From: Thelonectria olida
Taxonomy: Eukaryota > Ascomycota > Sordariomycetes > Hypocreales > Nectriaceae
Assembly: GCA_020736575.1 (NCBI GenBank)
Contig: JAGPYM010000001.1
Location: forward strand, 1,550,001 to 1,614,000
Reading direction: 5' to 3'
Length of the DNA stretch: 64,000 bases
A program made the translations under genes and the position numbers. Numbering within the stretch: the first letter of the stretch is position 1; the number at the start of each line of letters is the position of its first letter. This document shows, piece by piece, positions 1-11,236 of this stretch. Under the pieces are notes generated by a model. It saw nothing but the letters and a program-made list of their open reading frames with translations. It made no database searches and was not told where the DNA came from.

Positions 1-388
1 GCCGAGGGCCGTAATTGTCAAACAGTCGTCCTCCAACGGGGGAGAAGAAGAGCATGCAGAAGACTACAGTATACGAGACGGGGAGCATTAGCGCGAACTT
101 GGCTGAGAGGGATATGACGTTGCAATGGAACTTACACTCCACTGAGGTGATCCAGGAGATGGTCGAGCTGGGGTAGTCCCTGAGTTGATCAATCTCGTAC
201 ACGGCTTGGAACAGGCCAATGCAATTGACCCAGCCAAAGGTGACAAACAGAGCGGCTGATGCCCCGATAACACACAGCCACGCTCTCAAGCCGCCATCAG
301 TCGGAGCTGGGCGTTTCTCATCGATTTCTAGAGTCTTTTCGCTGCTCTCAAGGGTAACACCATCGAGGGTTGTCGTGGATCCAGGCAT
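1..388 (-). CDS. MFS transporter, monocarboxylate-transporter (MCT)-like, 5' part
   Basis: This is the first part of a gene that runs off the left edge. Exon 1 is 136-388 and exon 2 continues from 63 past base 1; the 64-135 intron has GTAAGT and CTGTAG ends. The ATG at 388 has no in-frame ATG before it. After about 35 hydrophilic residues comes DGGLRAWLCVIGASAALF, the conserved start of transmembrane helix 1 in fungal MCT-like MFS proteins. GLFQAVYEIDQL, SSTISWI and, after splicing, GGRLFDNYGPR follow, the last matching the loop between helices 2 and 3. The family carries monocarboxylates, riboflavin and other small solutes across the plasma membrane, so the substrate cannot be told from here. 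It is divergent from the Zn2Cys6 regulator at 821, which may control it. Only about 105 residues are present. Confidence 0.85.
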   Translation of the reverse strand, partial: MPGSTTTLDGVTLESSEKTLEIDEKRPAPTDGGLRAWLCVIGASAALFVTFGWVNCIGLFQAVYEIDQLRDYPSSTISWITSVECKFHCNVISLSAKFALMLPVSYTVVFCMLFFSPVGGRLFDNYGPR

Positions 389-820
389 GGCTGCTGCTGT
401 TGGGGAACTCTGCGATTGTAGCAGCAAGCGATGGAATATGAGTGTGAAAATGATCTGAATTGATGTCAAATTGAATTGAAATCACCACTGACATGTTTTA
501 TTATATATCGCTCTTTTGTGACGTTTTCATCTCGGTCTTGAAATCATGGCTTGTGAATTATGGCCGAAGTTCGGCATCGGTGGTAAAAGCTCGGTGCTAA
601 ACAGAGGCGTCAATATCATGCAGACGGTCGGAGCGCACTTTCCCACCCATCGCCACTTGCTGATTTTATCATCTGAGAGCTCGGCCGCAAAGTTCGGTCA
701 CCAAGTTCGGTCCTAACCCTCGGTGTTACTCCATGCACTTACACTCATAAGCATCTCATTCATCATCAGCGACGGACATTTCACCCTCAGGTCCGTCCCA
801 TCAGTGTCGCGCATCTCGCC
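389..820. promoter_or_regulatory. Bidirectional promoter with a phased TCGG (CGG) array
   Basis: This is the 432-bp intergenic region between the divergent MFS transporter and Zn2Cys6 regulator. The plus strand has TCGG at 532, 571, 577, 591, 628, 681, 694, 707 and 720. The last four lie exactly 13 bp apart, giving CGG-N10-CGG-N10-CGG-N10-CGG. The first two units are alike (TCGGCCGCAAAGT, TCGGTCACCAAGT), and AAGTTCGGTC occurs at 690-699 and 703-712. A palindrome CCGAAGTTCGG lies at 564-574. CGG triplets are the known half-sites of Zn2Cys6 proteins, so control of both genes by the neighbouring regulator is a reasonable inference. Binding itself is not shown. Confidence 0.5.
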
Positions 821-3164
821 ATGACGCCGCCAGATAACAGCCCGCCCACCAAACGTCGTCGTCGTCGCCGCCCCGCCCGTTCATGCGAGCAGTGCCGACG
901 TCGAAAGATCCGCTGCGATCAGCATCAGCCCTGCCGGGGCTGTGTCCGGGCAAGGGCCCCGATGCAGTGCACCTATCGGGACGACAGCCCCGTGGACACT
1001 TCGGCAGTGGCAAGCAGACCACCGGGCTTGATACCCCTGGAGTCCCGTTCGAGGACCGCAAGCGAGATTGATGATCCGGCTTCCGCAGCTGCTTATCCCC
1101 GAGATCAACCGCCGCAACCACCACCGCAACAACAACCGTTTCCTCCTCCAGCACAAAAGCGAGACAGACCTGCATCCCTAGAACAAGAATCCAACCACTC
1201 CCCGCACCCAATCCAACAATCCTCACCGTCATTCCTCAGCTCCTCCTCATCCATCCGCCCAGTTACACCTCGCCTACGCAATGTCCCCGAAAAGACAAAA
1301 CTCTTTGGCCAAACTCACTGGCTGCACACCGCAGAGAAGTTCCCGGTCTCGGGCAGATTCCATCCCGTCGACTTTGAGCCAAACTTCAACGACGCCAAGG
1401 CAGACCTGCTGGAAGCCCTCAATGATGCTCGGAACCTCCGGTTCGCCATGAAGGCCCTGCACAGAGTCAAGCTGGAGGAGCCCATCCGCGACCTTCGCTG
1501 CACTTTGCCTGTCCGCGAAGTGTGCTGCTCTCTGGCCCGCGACTACGTCCGCACCTTTGAGCCTTTGTACCGAATCATCCACGTGCCATCCTTTTGGAGG
1601 GACTACAACCGCCTTTGGGAGATGCCATGCGAGGGACCTCCACTTCCAACTGTCTTCATGGTCAAGCTCAGTCTGATCCTTGCCATCGGAACCACATTTT
1701 ACAAAGCAGCCGATGACAACGAACTGAATGACCTTCGTCAGCTCGCTCAGACGTGGATCCAGAACGCCCAGTGGTGGCTCACCGGTCCAGCAGAGAAGTC
1801 CACGTACAACCTCGACGGCCTGCAGGTATTCTGCCTCCTTCTCCTAGCACGCCAAACCACATTCAACTGCACAGGAGGGACTTCATGGCTCTCTGCCGGA
1901 TCTCTCCTGCGCATGGCCATTACCATGGGGCTTCACCGTAACCCCAAACTCTTCCCAACGGTTACGCCGCTCCAGCGGGAGCTCCACGCACGACTCTGGG
2001 CCACCGTCTTGGAGCTCAACGTGCAGTCCTGCCTTGACCTGGCACTGCCTCTCAACTTCACTGCTGATGGCTACGATGCTAATCTGCCGTTGAATTACAA
2101 CGACCTTGATCTTGGACTCGACACTCCACACCCGCCTTCTGCTCCTTTGAGCACCTTTACCGACTCGACGCTCCAGATCCTCATGGCTAAGTCGCTTCCA
2201 GTCCGAATGGAGATCGTTCGCCTCCTCAATGACTTCAAAACGGAGCAATCCTACGAAAGAGCCTTGAAACTCGGTACCGAAATCCGAGCCGCCTGTCGCG
2301 AAGTCGCAGCCTTCTTCCACTCACACAAGGAAGAAGACGAAGGCGTTCCAGAAAACGGCGGAAGACTCCTCAAGGCGACAGAGTTCCATAGAAAATTCAT
2401 GGACATCCAGCTCCGACGCTTCACCATGTTCCTCCACCGCGACTTTATGCTTCAGGCTCGCACAGATCCCAGGTTCTACCTCTCCCGCAAGTTCTGCGTC
2501 GAGGCAGCCATGGTCATCGCATGCAGCAGCAAAGGCGCTGACTTGACTCTGCCGATGAATGAGTGGGACGACATGGCACGGCTGTCCCTCGTCGGCAGAG
2601 GTCTGTTCAAGTGCGCCTTGAGCTTTGATGCCACACTTGTTCTGGGTCTTGAAGTTGTCACGCAGCTCGACGACGAAGCCGCTCCGCAGGGTGAGACCGA
2701 CGCCCTTGACGAATATGCTAAGGCAACACGCGCTCCTCTCGTAGAGGCCCTCGAACGGATTCGCGAGCAGCTGACCCAACAGATTATCCGGGGCAATACC
2801 AGTTTGAAACGGCTATTGTTCGTGGATGCGCATCTAACTCAGATCCGAGCCATGGAGTCTAGCCGACCCGTCAAGAGTGCCGTGTATGAGGCCATCAACA
2901 AGACATTGCGCACATGCATCACCGCTATGAGGGAGAACCAGGATGCCGCCACACCGCGGGAGTCCGTGGGGACGATAGACACCATGACCACCGACCTTTT
3001 CTCACTTGACATGCTTGCCGATGTGAGTTGACATCTGTGCGTGAACTTTCGCTTTTCTATTGCTGACATTTGAATTCCAGGGGACTGAGTTCAACTGGGA
3101 TATATCGAACCTGCTGTGCTTCTCGACGCTAAACGAAGCTGGTCAAGTGCAGTGGCCTTCTTAG
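821..3164 (+). CDS. Zn2Cys6 fungal-specific transcription factor
   Basis: This encodes a DNA-binding transcription regulator of about 761 residues. Exons are 821-3022 and 3081-3164; the 58-nt phase-0 intron has GTGAGT and TTCCAG ends, and splicing replaces a two-residue read-through end with 27 more residues. A basic run (KRRRRRR) precedes the binuclear zinc cluster, with Cys 22, 25, 32, 38, 41 and 50 in the expected C-x2-C-x6-C-x5-C-x2-C-x8-C spacing. A Pro/Gln/Ser-rich linker occupies roughly 60-160. The central fungal_trans domain lies at about 235-430, including LYRIIHVPSFW and SAGSLLRMAITMGLHRNP. It is divergent from an MCT-like transporter, and the shared promoter is rich in CGG triplets, so it may act on the transporter and on itself. 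The target pathway is unknown. Its 3' end converges on the RecQ gene with a 40-bp gap. Confidence 0.9.
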
Positions 3165-3204
3165 GAACTGGAAGAGGACATTGTCGGAGGGTAGTGGTCT
3201 ATCA

Positions 3205-4822
3205 TTACATGTAATCGTCATAATATACATCGTAGGTGCCTTGTGTCGCCTGGGTGCTCACCCATTCTTGGCTGGCCAAGCCTCTCATAAACCTCTCCTC
3301 CAAATCTCTGGGGTCCTTGTGCCAGTCGCAAGCAAAATCGCACTCGGGTGTAGTGGTTTCGCCAAAGTACCTACAGATAGTAGCATGCCGACAAGCCTTT
3401 GTGTCCTCACAATACAAGGCAAGGGCCTGGAGGCTCTTGAGCCGGGCTTCCAAGTTGGTACGATCTGGACCGTCAGATCTTATCATCCGGGTCACTCGTT
3501 CCCAGTCTTCCCGGCTGTAGTAGAGGAAGCAGTAGCTTGCATTGCCATCTCGGCCTGCTCGTCCTGCTTCCTGGTAGTAGCCTTCAAATGATTTGGGGAT
3601 GCGCCAGTGGACTACAAAGCGCACATTGTTCTTGTCGATTCCCATGCCGAACGCCGTGGTAGCAACAATGATATCATATCCAGGTTCATTGTTTATCCAT
3701 CGTTTGAGCGTCTCTTCTTTGACATCCTTGGGAAGCTTAGCGTGGAACGGCCGAGCACCAATTCCCTCATCTCGAAGGCTTGCCGACAGTGACTCGCACT
3801 CGTCTCTGGATAAGGTATAGATGATACCAGGTACACTTTCTATCCTCTCACCAGCTTTGGTCAGCTCAGCCCTTCTTGGGTCAAGTCTTCTACGCTCATA
3901 CACCTTGCGTATCCAGCGTAAAAAGTCAGAAAGACGGTTGTCATCCTCATCTTTGGTGTAGCGGATTTCCAAGTGCAGATTGCCCCGTTGAGGGCTCATG
4001 AGAAACGTCTTTATTCTCTCAGGGGTGGCCTCCAAACCCAAGATGGACAAGACATCGTTCCGAACTCGCGAGTTGGCAGTCGCAGTTAGGCACATGATGG
4101 GGACATCTGGGAACGTCTCCCTAAACCAAGAAAGGCGCTTGAAATCCTTCCGGAAGTCATGGCCCCACTCCGATATGCAGTGAGCCTCATCAATGGCGAT
4201 CCGGGCCAACTCCTTTTGCTTATGGACCAATTTGAGGCGATCTCGAAACCGAGCTCCAGAGCACAGTTCGGGTGTAACATAGAGGAGTCTGGTTCTGGGG
4301 TGGCCCGTCTCCAGGTCTCGTTCGATACGAACCCGGTCGGGATAGGGCGTGTTACTATTTAGAGAGCACGCTTCTATTCCAGATGATTTCAAGGAGTCCA
4401 CTTGGTTGATCTGAATTGGTTTAGACATACAAATAGAGCACAGAATCGAGGCAGCTTACCATGAGACTGAGCAATGGGGACACCACTATTGTGACTAACA
4501 ATAGCAAGTGTTAGTTGTACACGAGCGCCACACATGACTAGTTTACTCAAAACTTACTGCCAACGTCAATCACGGCCGGCAGCTGGAAGCAAAGGCTTTT
4601 GCCAAATGATGTGGCGGCTTGCACATAAACATCGTGGCCGGCGAGGGCGGCTTCAATAATTTCACGTTGATGGGGTCTATCATACGGCAAATCGATCAGA
4701 TGAATGCGAGATAAATAGTTAAGCGATATGTCGACAAACCTGAAATCATCCTTGTGGAACTGACGCCGAAGCGTAAAGCCAATGTCTGTGAGTGAGTTGG
4801 TTCTTTGAAGAGTGCGTTGCAT
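3205..4822 (-). CDS. RecQ-family ATP-dependent DNA helicase
   Basis: This encodes a superfamily-2 DNA helicase of about 501 residues that unwinds DNA 3'-5' in recombination and replication repair. Exons are 4558-4822, a 35-nt microexon at 4460-4494, and 3205-4410. The introns are 4495-4557 (GTAAGT/TTAG) and 4411-4459 (GTAAGC/TCAG). Splicing restores the sequence between Walker A (TSFGKS, near 71-76) and the next block, giving ITIVVSPLLSLM then INQVDSLK. DEAH is at 174-177 followed by CISEWGHDFR, then LTATA, TTAFGMGID and QEAGRAGRDG. A cysteine-containing RecQ zinc region (CRHATICRYFGE, ending CDFACDWH) follows. It stops soon after the zinc region, with no winged-helix or HRDC domain apparent, so it resembles a short RecQ rather than Sgs1/BLM. 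The frame is open upstream of 4822 but has no ATG, so an extra 5' exon is possible. Confidence 0.85.
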
Positions 4823-7116
4823 GGTGGCCTCTTTGGGAGGTGAATTAGTACAGATGGTGGATAGCGTAATCAGGTACGACAGAATATGAGTTGAGAGTGA
4901 ATCATAGCATCTCGACAAGTCACAGCTTGAGCAAGGACTTTAGGTGCAATGGCATTCAGAGACTCAGGTGTGGCTTGATAGGACTCTGGTTATTGGTGGG
5001 GAGTGTTGTATTCCTAAGAGCGGCGACTATTATCAGCAACAGGACAAGGGTGGTAATTGAGATGGGAGCGTAAGTGATAAGAGGTAGTGCACGAAGGACT
5101 TCGTAAAAATTTCAAATAGCACGTAACGTTATGGATGGATGTATGAATAGAGTCAAGAAATACCAGTTGGATGCCCAACTCACCGTATTGGGCCCTCCCA
5201 CGCCGTGGAGAAGACTGGGTTCTACCTCCTATACGAGGCGATGGATTCTCGTGTGTGCTGCATGTGTTGGCCAAGAACACGACGCGCGGCTGAAGGACAG
5301 GAGCGGAGAAGATGGTCCACTCAGGATGCATTCAAGTCAATACCGGCGGTTTTCGCTAGACGGCGGTGGGTTTCAAGAGTGGTGGTGACGGTGGTCGTTG
5401 GTGGTTGTTGTGACTTGAGATGGAGATGGGACCAGGATTCGTCTTGACTGTTGGAGAAGGACAAGAGGTTGCCTTATTTTCGGGGAAGTCGCGAGGGACA
5501 GTGGGACCTCCAACCTACTAGGCGGTACCTTAGGAACCTGCCTACCTTAGGTTGCTACCGACCTTGGAGGGAGGTGGTCAGTCACGTGGGCTCTGCCTAA
5601 CGGTCCCGAAACGGCCCCGTCAACGTGCCAGCTTCCGTTTGGTACGTTTCTGGCCATTCCGATGATTAACGTCAAGCCAGGGCTTCGACATCTTCCACAA
5701 CAGCTGTTAGCCTGTCCCGATGCTTTGTTAGAGACGAGACGGATTTCACGGGAACAGGGCAGAGACACATTCCGTCTCACCTGCAGAAGCCCATTGAAGC
5801 ACCGGTCTGTCTGTACAGCTGCACTGCCCCTTCGATAGCATCGTGACGTGAGTCGTCGACACGCAGGTTCTCGCCCGAACCTGCAGCTGCGCGCATGCTT
5901 ACGAGGTCGGAGTACGGGATGATGTGATTGTGGGCGTCGTTGAGCCGTCTCAGTGGCCCAGAACCGTCGCCTGAAGCAGCCGAAGAGAACGAGGTCCGGG
6001 TGCCTTGCAGCACTGGCGGCACACTTCAGACACGGGGTGGGGAAGCACGAGACTCACTGACACTGATCAGCGAGCTGGTCGCCAGCGGTGGCGAGCACCA
6101 CAAGCCAGGGGAGGACAAAAACAGGGCAACCAGGGGCTGAACTTTTTTCGTTTAGCCGCTCCAGGCACTGATGGATGTGCTGATGGAGGCGTGCCGAAGC
6201 ATTTCATAGGCCAATCCTCCCTCCTTTTCAGCCAGGAACTGAGCTGTGACAGTTGCCCATCCAGGAAGCAAGTGCGGAGTGTGCAACAACCTGACGGCCG
6301 CATGGATGATGGGGGAGCCATGCACCCACTCAACTGACATTGGACACCTCGAGGACGAAGTAACCCCTCCCTTCTATCGGAACCTCGACGCTTTGAACAT
6401 TCGGTATGTTCTGAATGCGAATTCGGCGGACGGATGTAAACAAAAACAAAAAAAAGAAACATACCAAGCACCAGACAAGTTCCATCGTGCTGTATGTGTC
6501 AATCAGTGGCTGGCGTATGGCCATTGGCATCCAGCTCATTCTGGACTGTCTCGGCAGCGTAGGGCAACGACGTTGCATGCCTCATGCCTGTCAGCAACCT
6601 GTCGCAACGCTGGACAGGGCTCGCATCCAAGGGCTCTCAAGCTTCATCTTCAGTCGCCTATCACTGCTGCCAGACCAGGGGCCTCCAGGCTGTCGGGCCC
6701 TAGCCCCGAGACTTCCACAGAGTCAGCCTTCAAGTCCGCTGGCTCAGAAGCTCAGCGGCCGGCGACGGCGGCCCCGCAGTGTGCATGCGTGAAGCGTGCT
6801 GGAATGTCTCAGTCCCATGCTGAAGGAAATGCAAGGTTCTTGTTTCTGAGACCCGACTCGAGTGTTCCAACTCCCCCTATGGACCGACTAGTGCGTGCAA
6901 GACGTCCCTGAGTGTTCTGAAGGCCCATGTTGGCATGCCCTGCGATCTGAGGTGAGATGCGCCAGGCCAAAAGCCCCCAGTCCAGTGTCCTACCTAGGTC
7001 TGGGCTACATGGCAAAGAGCCACCAGGGGCTGCTGCTACCCCTATATCCTGACCTCCCCCCCTATCTTTGTGCTTCAACTGGCGTCAGGGGTCTTTGGTT
7101 GGCTGGAGGGGAGGGT

Positions 7117-7192
7117 TAAAAAAAAACCGATGGCTAGAAAAAAGGTGAGAGAGGCAAAAAAAAAAAAAAAAGAAGAGAAGAAGAAGAAGAGC
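7117..7192. repeat. A-rich and GAA-rich simple sequence
   Basis: Two A runs, of nine and about sixteen bases, are followed by a short (GAA) run ending near 7190. It is low-complexity DNA with no further structure. Confidence 0.8.
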
Positions 7193-7860
7193 ATCAGTGG
7201 CTAGGCCAGCAGCATGGCGGCAAAACTAGATCACCAGTCGATCCAGATACCGTATCTGGACTCGCCTTGACTTGTGTCTCGCCTCTCGTCTCCCTTCTTT
7301 TCTTCCACCACCCTTGTAAAAATGTACATCAACAAAAGAGGCCTAAACTGCGTTGAGTTTGGGCTGTTCTCTATGTAAGGTACCCATAGGGGGTGATGGG
7401 GTAGGTTCAAATCCACAGGGGGCAGGCCGTCCTTTCGCGCCTTTGCGAGTTAGCTCGACTTTCCGGCCAACCTTCCATGCTTTGGCGGTGCTTTGGCATT
7501 CTCTTTGACTGAAGTGCTCAGTCAGAAATCTCAACTGTTCTTTGACTTGTTCACATTTCAAAAGAAAGAAAAAGCTCCGAGACGGGGAATATCCCAGCCG
7601 ACCTCCCAGCTCGTCTATCAACGCCTCTACGCCGCATCAGCTCATCGCGGCCGTTCCCGCAGCATCCCCTCCACCTCCGTTCCTCGCTTTCATCCTCCTC
7701 CGTGCTTCTTTCTCGCCAATTCCCAAATCTTCGCTCCGACAACCCCGTGCCTTCGTTTTCGACCCGACCGCAGCGGCACATTCTTTCCGTGCAAGCGCCT
7801 CCCCCTCCTCGACATCCATCCAACACCGCGCGTTGCCGGCTGGCCTTTCCTGTTAACACC

Positions 7861-7905
7861 ATGACCTTGTCGCGCTCGACTCAGTCGCCGCCTTCATTGG
7901 CCTAA
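7861..7905 (+). other. 14-codon upstream ORF in the probable SOG2 leader
   Basis: ATG at 7861 opens a 14-residue frame that ends at TAA 7903-7905, about 245 bp before the SOG2 start. It lies in the pyrimidine-rich part of the leader. If transcription starts upstream of 7861, it would be met before the main start codon and could reduce SOG2 translation. The transcription start is not visible, so the role is inference. Confidence 0.35.
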
Positions 7906-8150
7906 ACGTTCAACAAGATACACGAAAGAGGAAAAAAACCACCGATTGCGACACCAGCCCTATTCGACACCTCTCGCATCTGCGCGCCATCCCAGAGACA
8001 CACAACAAGAGACAAAAGAGAGGGGGTAAACTCTGAGACGGTTTGAGCCCGAGCCCGAGCTTCACATCGGATACTACGCCCGCCTCCTCGATTCTCGATC
8101 CAAACCTCCACCGACCCGCCCAGCCCCGAACCTTCTCTCAACTCCTCGTC

Positions 8151-11100
8151 ATGGACAGACCCGACAGAGATCGACTTCCTGGCCCGCCCCCCGGCCCCAA
8201 CTCTCACCAACCTTCACTATCTCGAATCTTGCTCGATAATCCGACTCCTCCTCCATCCGCTCCGCCCCCAGCTGCTCCCGGTCGCCGTCCGGTCCCCAAC
8301 TCTGCCGCCACCTCAAACGGCCCTCCTCCTCCACCGCCTCCGATTCCTAACCTGCGAAAGATTCCCTCCAATACTGCTCTCGCCGCAGCGAACATGTCGT
8401 CAGCCCAAGTCATTAGTCTGGCCCGCGAGGCCATGCGAAATGCGCTCGAGAGTGAGAACAAGGCCGCTGAAGTGAGCGCCGTTGGCACAGGAATTAAGAC
8501 AGGCGTCACAATCGACCTAAGTCGCAAGAATATTCAGAAACTACCAGAAGAAGTGGTGGATATCGTCAAGAACGAGCTTGAACGGTCCGTTTACACGTAA
8601 TTCCCCAGCCGACTTGTCGATTTACTGATGCTGACGCCGCCTCCCACGTTACAGGCTCGCTCTATCGCATAACCAGCTCTCTACCCTCCCAGTTCGATTC
8701 TCGGAGTGCACCTCATTACGATATCTCAATATTCGGGGGAACCAGATCAAAGAATTCCCCATGGCTGTAATTCTGTCCCCTCTCCAGCGTTTGCAACACC
8801 GCCCTAATGCCCTCTTAGCTCTGCGACCTCAAGTCACTTGAGATTCTCGATCTAGGCCGGAATCTATTGCGAGTCCTACCCCCCGATATCGTGAGGCTTA
8901 GTTCATTAAAGGTGCTATCCGTTCCCAAGAACCAAATCCGCGAGCTCCCGCTTTGTTTGGCCGACATGGGCTCGTTGCAGGTGCTCAAATTCGAAGGCAA
9001 CCCGATCAGTTTCCCGCCCCGAGACGCAATCCAGGTCCAAGCTGCGAGCCCACCAAACGAAGGCCTTTTGAGAGACAGCGAAGTTACCGAAGTCGCCGTC
9101 ACCTCGCACATCAAGAAGTTTCTTAAGCAATACGCCCTCAATGGGAAACTAGACGCCGAAAATACGGGTGACGAATCAAGTGAGGGGACTGATACACCCC
9201 GCTTCCCCCTGAAACGAGTCGCAAGTGGCCGATTCCCCATCAAAGTCAACGGCGCGGATAAGCCTGATCTTCGTTCTCCCAACATGGGGTCCCGCCCACC
9301 CCCAATTCCTTCTCGGTCGCACTACAGGGGTCTGTCACAACAAACAGGCGCCATTCGACGACCAGGCGTGATGCCGTTGACGATCGGTAACATTAGCGAG
9401 CGATCTCGAAGCAACTCGGAGACTTTGCTACGTGCTGATCGATCAGAGAGTCGCAATCGCCGAATGGGAATAGTGTCAAGAAAGCCGTCAGACCTCGGTA
9501 CGCTTGACGAGACGGAGGTTAACAACCGATTTAGCCATTACCGAGGACTCAGTCACGGCTCTGCCATGCAAGGAAATCCAGTCGGAAGCAAAAGCCCTGC
9601 GACACCTACTACGGAGACGTCTTTGCAACGACCAATCTATGTCCGACGACTTTCTGTCCTTCCCGAACGACGCCGCGAGTCGAAGATCTTCGATCCCATC
9701 ATCGAGGCTGCTAAAGGAATCCTATACTCGGTCTTCCAGATACATCCAATGATCCAGATGCTGATGAGCCTGACGAGCGATGGGTCTGCGAAGCGATCAA
9801 GCCTGGAACTGGTCTTTTATAATACGAATTCCCATGTCGAGGAGTTGGAACAGGAGATTCAGAAGCACGAAACAGCCTTAGCGGAGAGCGAGCAATTCTC
9901 AAGCAGGGAGAACGAGAACGTTCATCGAGCTTGTCAAACCTTGGTGCATGCTTATGGCCATGTTTGCGTTCTGCTCGCCGATAACATTGACACTTTCGTC
10001 GACAACGGTGATGCTCGATACATTCGATCGCTCCTGATGTTGCTCTATAACAGTATCATGGAGCTCCGCGCCACGCTGAACAGTATCAACACGGAAGCAG
10101 GACGACAGAAGCCCGCAGGAAGAGAATCACTCGGCGCTAATACCATCCGACCACACGTACGGGAGCCTTCGGTTACACCGACCGTGGACAGACCATTAAT
10201 CGATAGACCGATCGTGGACAGATCGAACATGGCACGGAATCGAAATGGAACGTTGGTGACTCACCCTCCTGTCAATCTCCGAGTGACCACCGATGTCCCT
10301 CTCCCACCCAATCTTCCCTACCTCAACGGAAATGGGCGAACTGCAGCACTTGCCTCGGCTACACCTCGATCTGGAGAATCCTTCTCTTCCATCGGGAGTC
10401 GAGGTATGACATCCGAGTTTACCGAAGAGGACCGCCAGTTTGAGAGAATCTTCTTGTCGCTACAGAAATCTACGGATGTAGTGATGCGTACCATTCCCAA
10501 CTTCAACATGCAGTTGTCGGGAGGCCTTAGGAAGGCGCAGAACGGACGGACTCCAGAAAGGATGATCCAACAGTGGAAGTCTCTCATTGGAATGTGCAAC
10601 CTCGTCGTTCAACACACGGAAACGTTGAAGAGCAGGCTATCTCTCATCAAGCTCAAGGAGCCTGGAGTGAGAACGCAGGCTTCCTTCTGGGCCCTGTGCA
10701 GCAACTTCTTGAGGTCTTGGACAGAGATGGGCACTAAGATCAAAGAGGAGGTCACAGTACCATTACCATCAGATACCAGAGTGCGGTTGAGACCCGTTCA
10801 GCAGTGCATCAAGGAAACGAGCAAGATCATTTCTCACTCGCCTTGGCAACACTTCTTGTCGTCGGGATCTCACAGCGCCTCAGGTTCATTCTCGTCGATC
10901 GCCATGATGTCACCTACACAGGTACCAATAACTCCTCAGAGCGCAGCGCTAGGCCCGGCCATGCAGGCCACGGTTCCGACGACGCCTCAGAGCAGTTCGT
11001 TCGCCGCCGCTTTCCACGGGAACGTCTTTGACCGGGCAGACGCCCTCATGGCTAATCCTGGCATCTCTATGGGCCGAAACGGAGTGTTCAAAGGACACAT

Positions 11101-11236
11101 GGGGTACAGCTCACTGTCGTCTCTCTCATCCATGTCTTCGGACGAGGGTATGCATCCATCATCAGCCGTCTTGGGCCCCAACGGGCCTCTCGGGCCAGCA
11201 CCACTGAGAATTAATGGACTCAAAGGGGGCTTTTGA
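8151..11236 (+). CDS. SOG2: Leucine-rich-repeat RAM-pathway protein SOG2
   Basis: This encodes a scaffold of the RAM (Cbk1/Orb6-type NDR kinase) network that controls polarised growth, cell separation and wall integrity; the product has about 987 residues. Exons are 8151-8584, 8655-8766 and 8819-11236. The first intron has an uncommon GTCCGT donor and the second has GTAATT/TTAG. Both joins restore LRR phasing (ELER-LALSHNQL, EFPMA-LCDLKSL). The N-terminus is Pro-rich (PPPPPPP near 58-64). Leucine-rich repeats span about 119-260, with DLSRKNIQKLP, LNIRGNQIKEFP and SVPKNQIRELP. The Sog2-specific region starts near 471 (AAKGILYSVFQIHPM), and a second conserved block starts near 718 (DRQFERIFLSLQKSTDVV). 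The C-terminal third is Ser/Pro-rich and probably disordered. The ATG at 8151 is the first in frame; the open frame upstream has only a TTG. Confidence 0.9.

Larger units (their letters stand above)
4823..8150. other. Gene-poor interval and SOG2 upstream region
   Basis: This is 3.3 kb between two divergently transcribed genes. Open frames at 5014-5331, 5777-6022 and 6246-6911 resemble no protein I know, lack plausible splice structure and occur on both strands. From about 7590 to 8150 the plus strand becomes strongly pyrimidine-rich, as is usual around fungal transcription starts, so this end is probably promoter and 5' leader of SOG2. No tRNA, rRNA or transposon was seen. Confidence 0.6.

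Noticed and set aside
4823..4918. Extension of the RecQ frame to 4918
   Set aside because: The codon at 4918 is TTG; the first ATG is at 4822. An unseen upstream exon remains possible.
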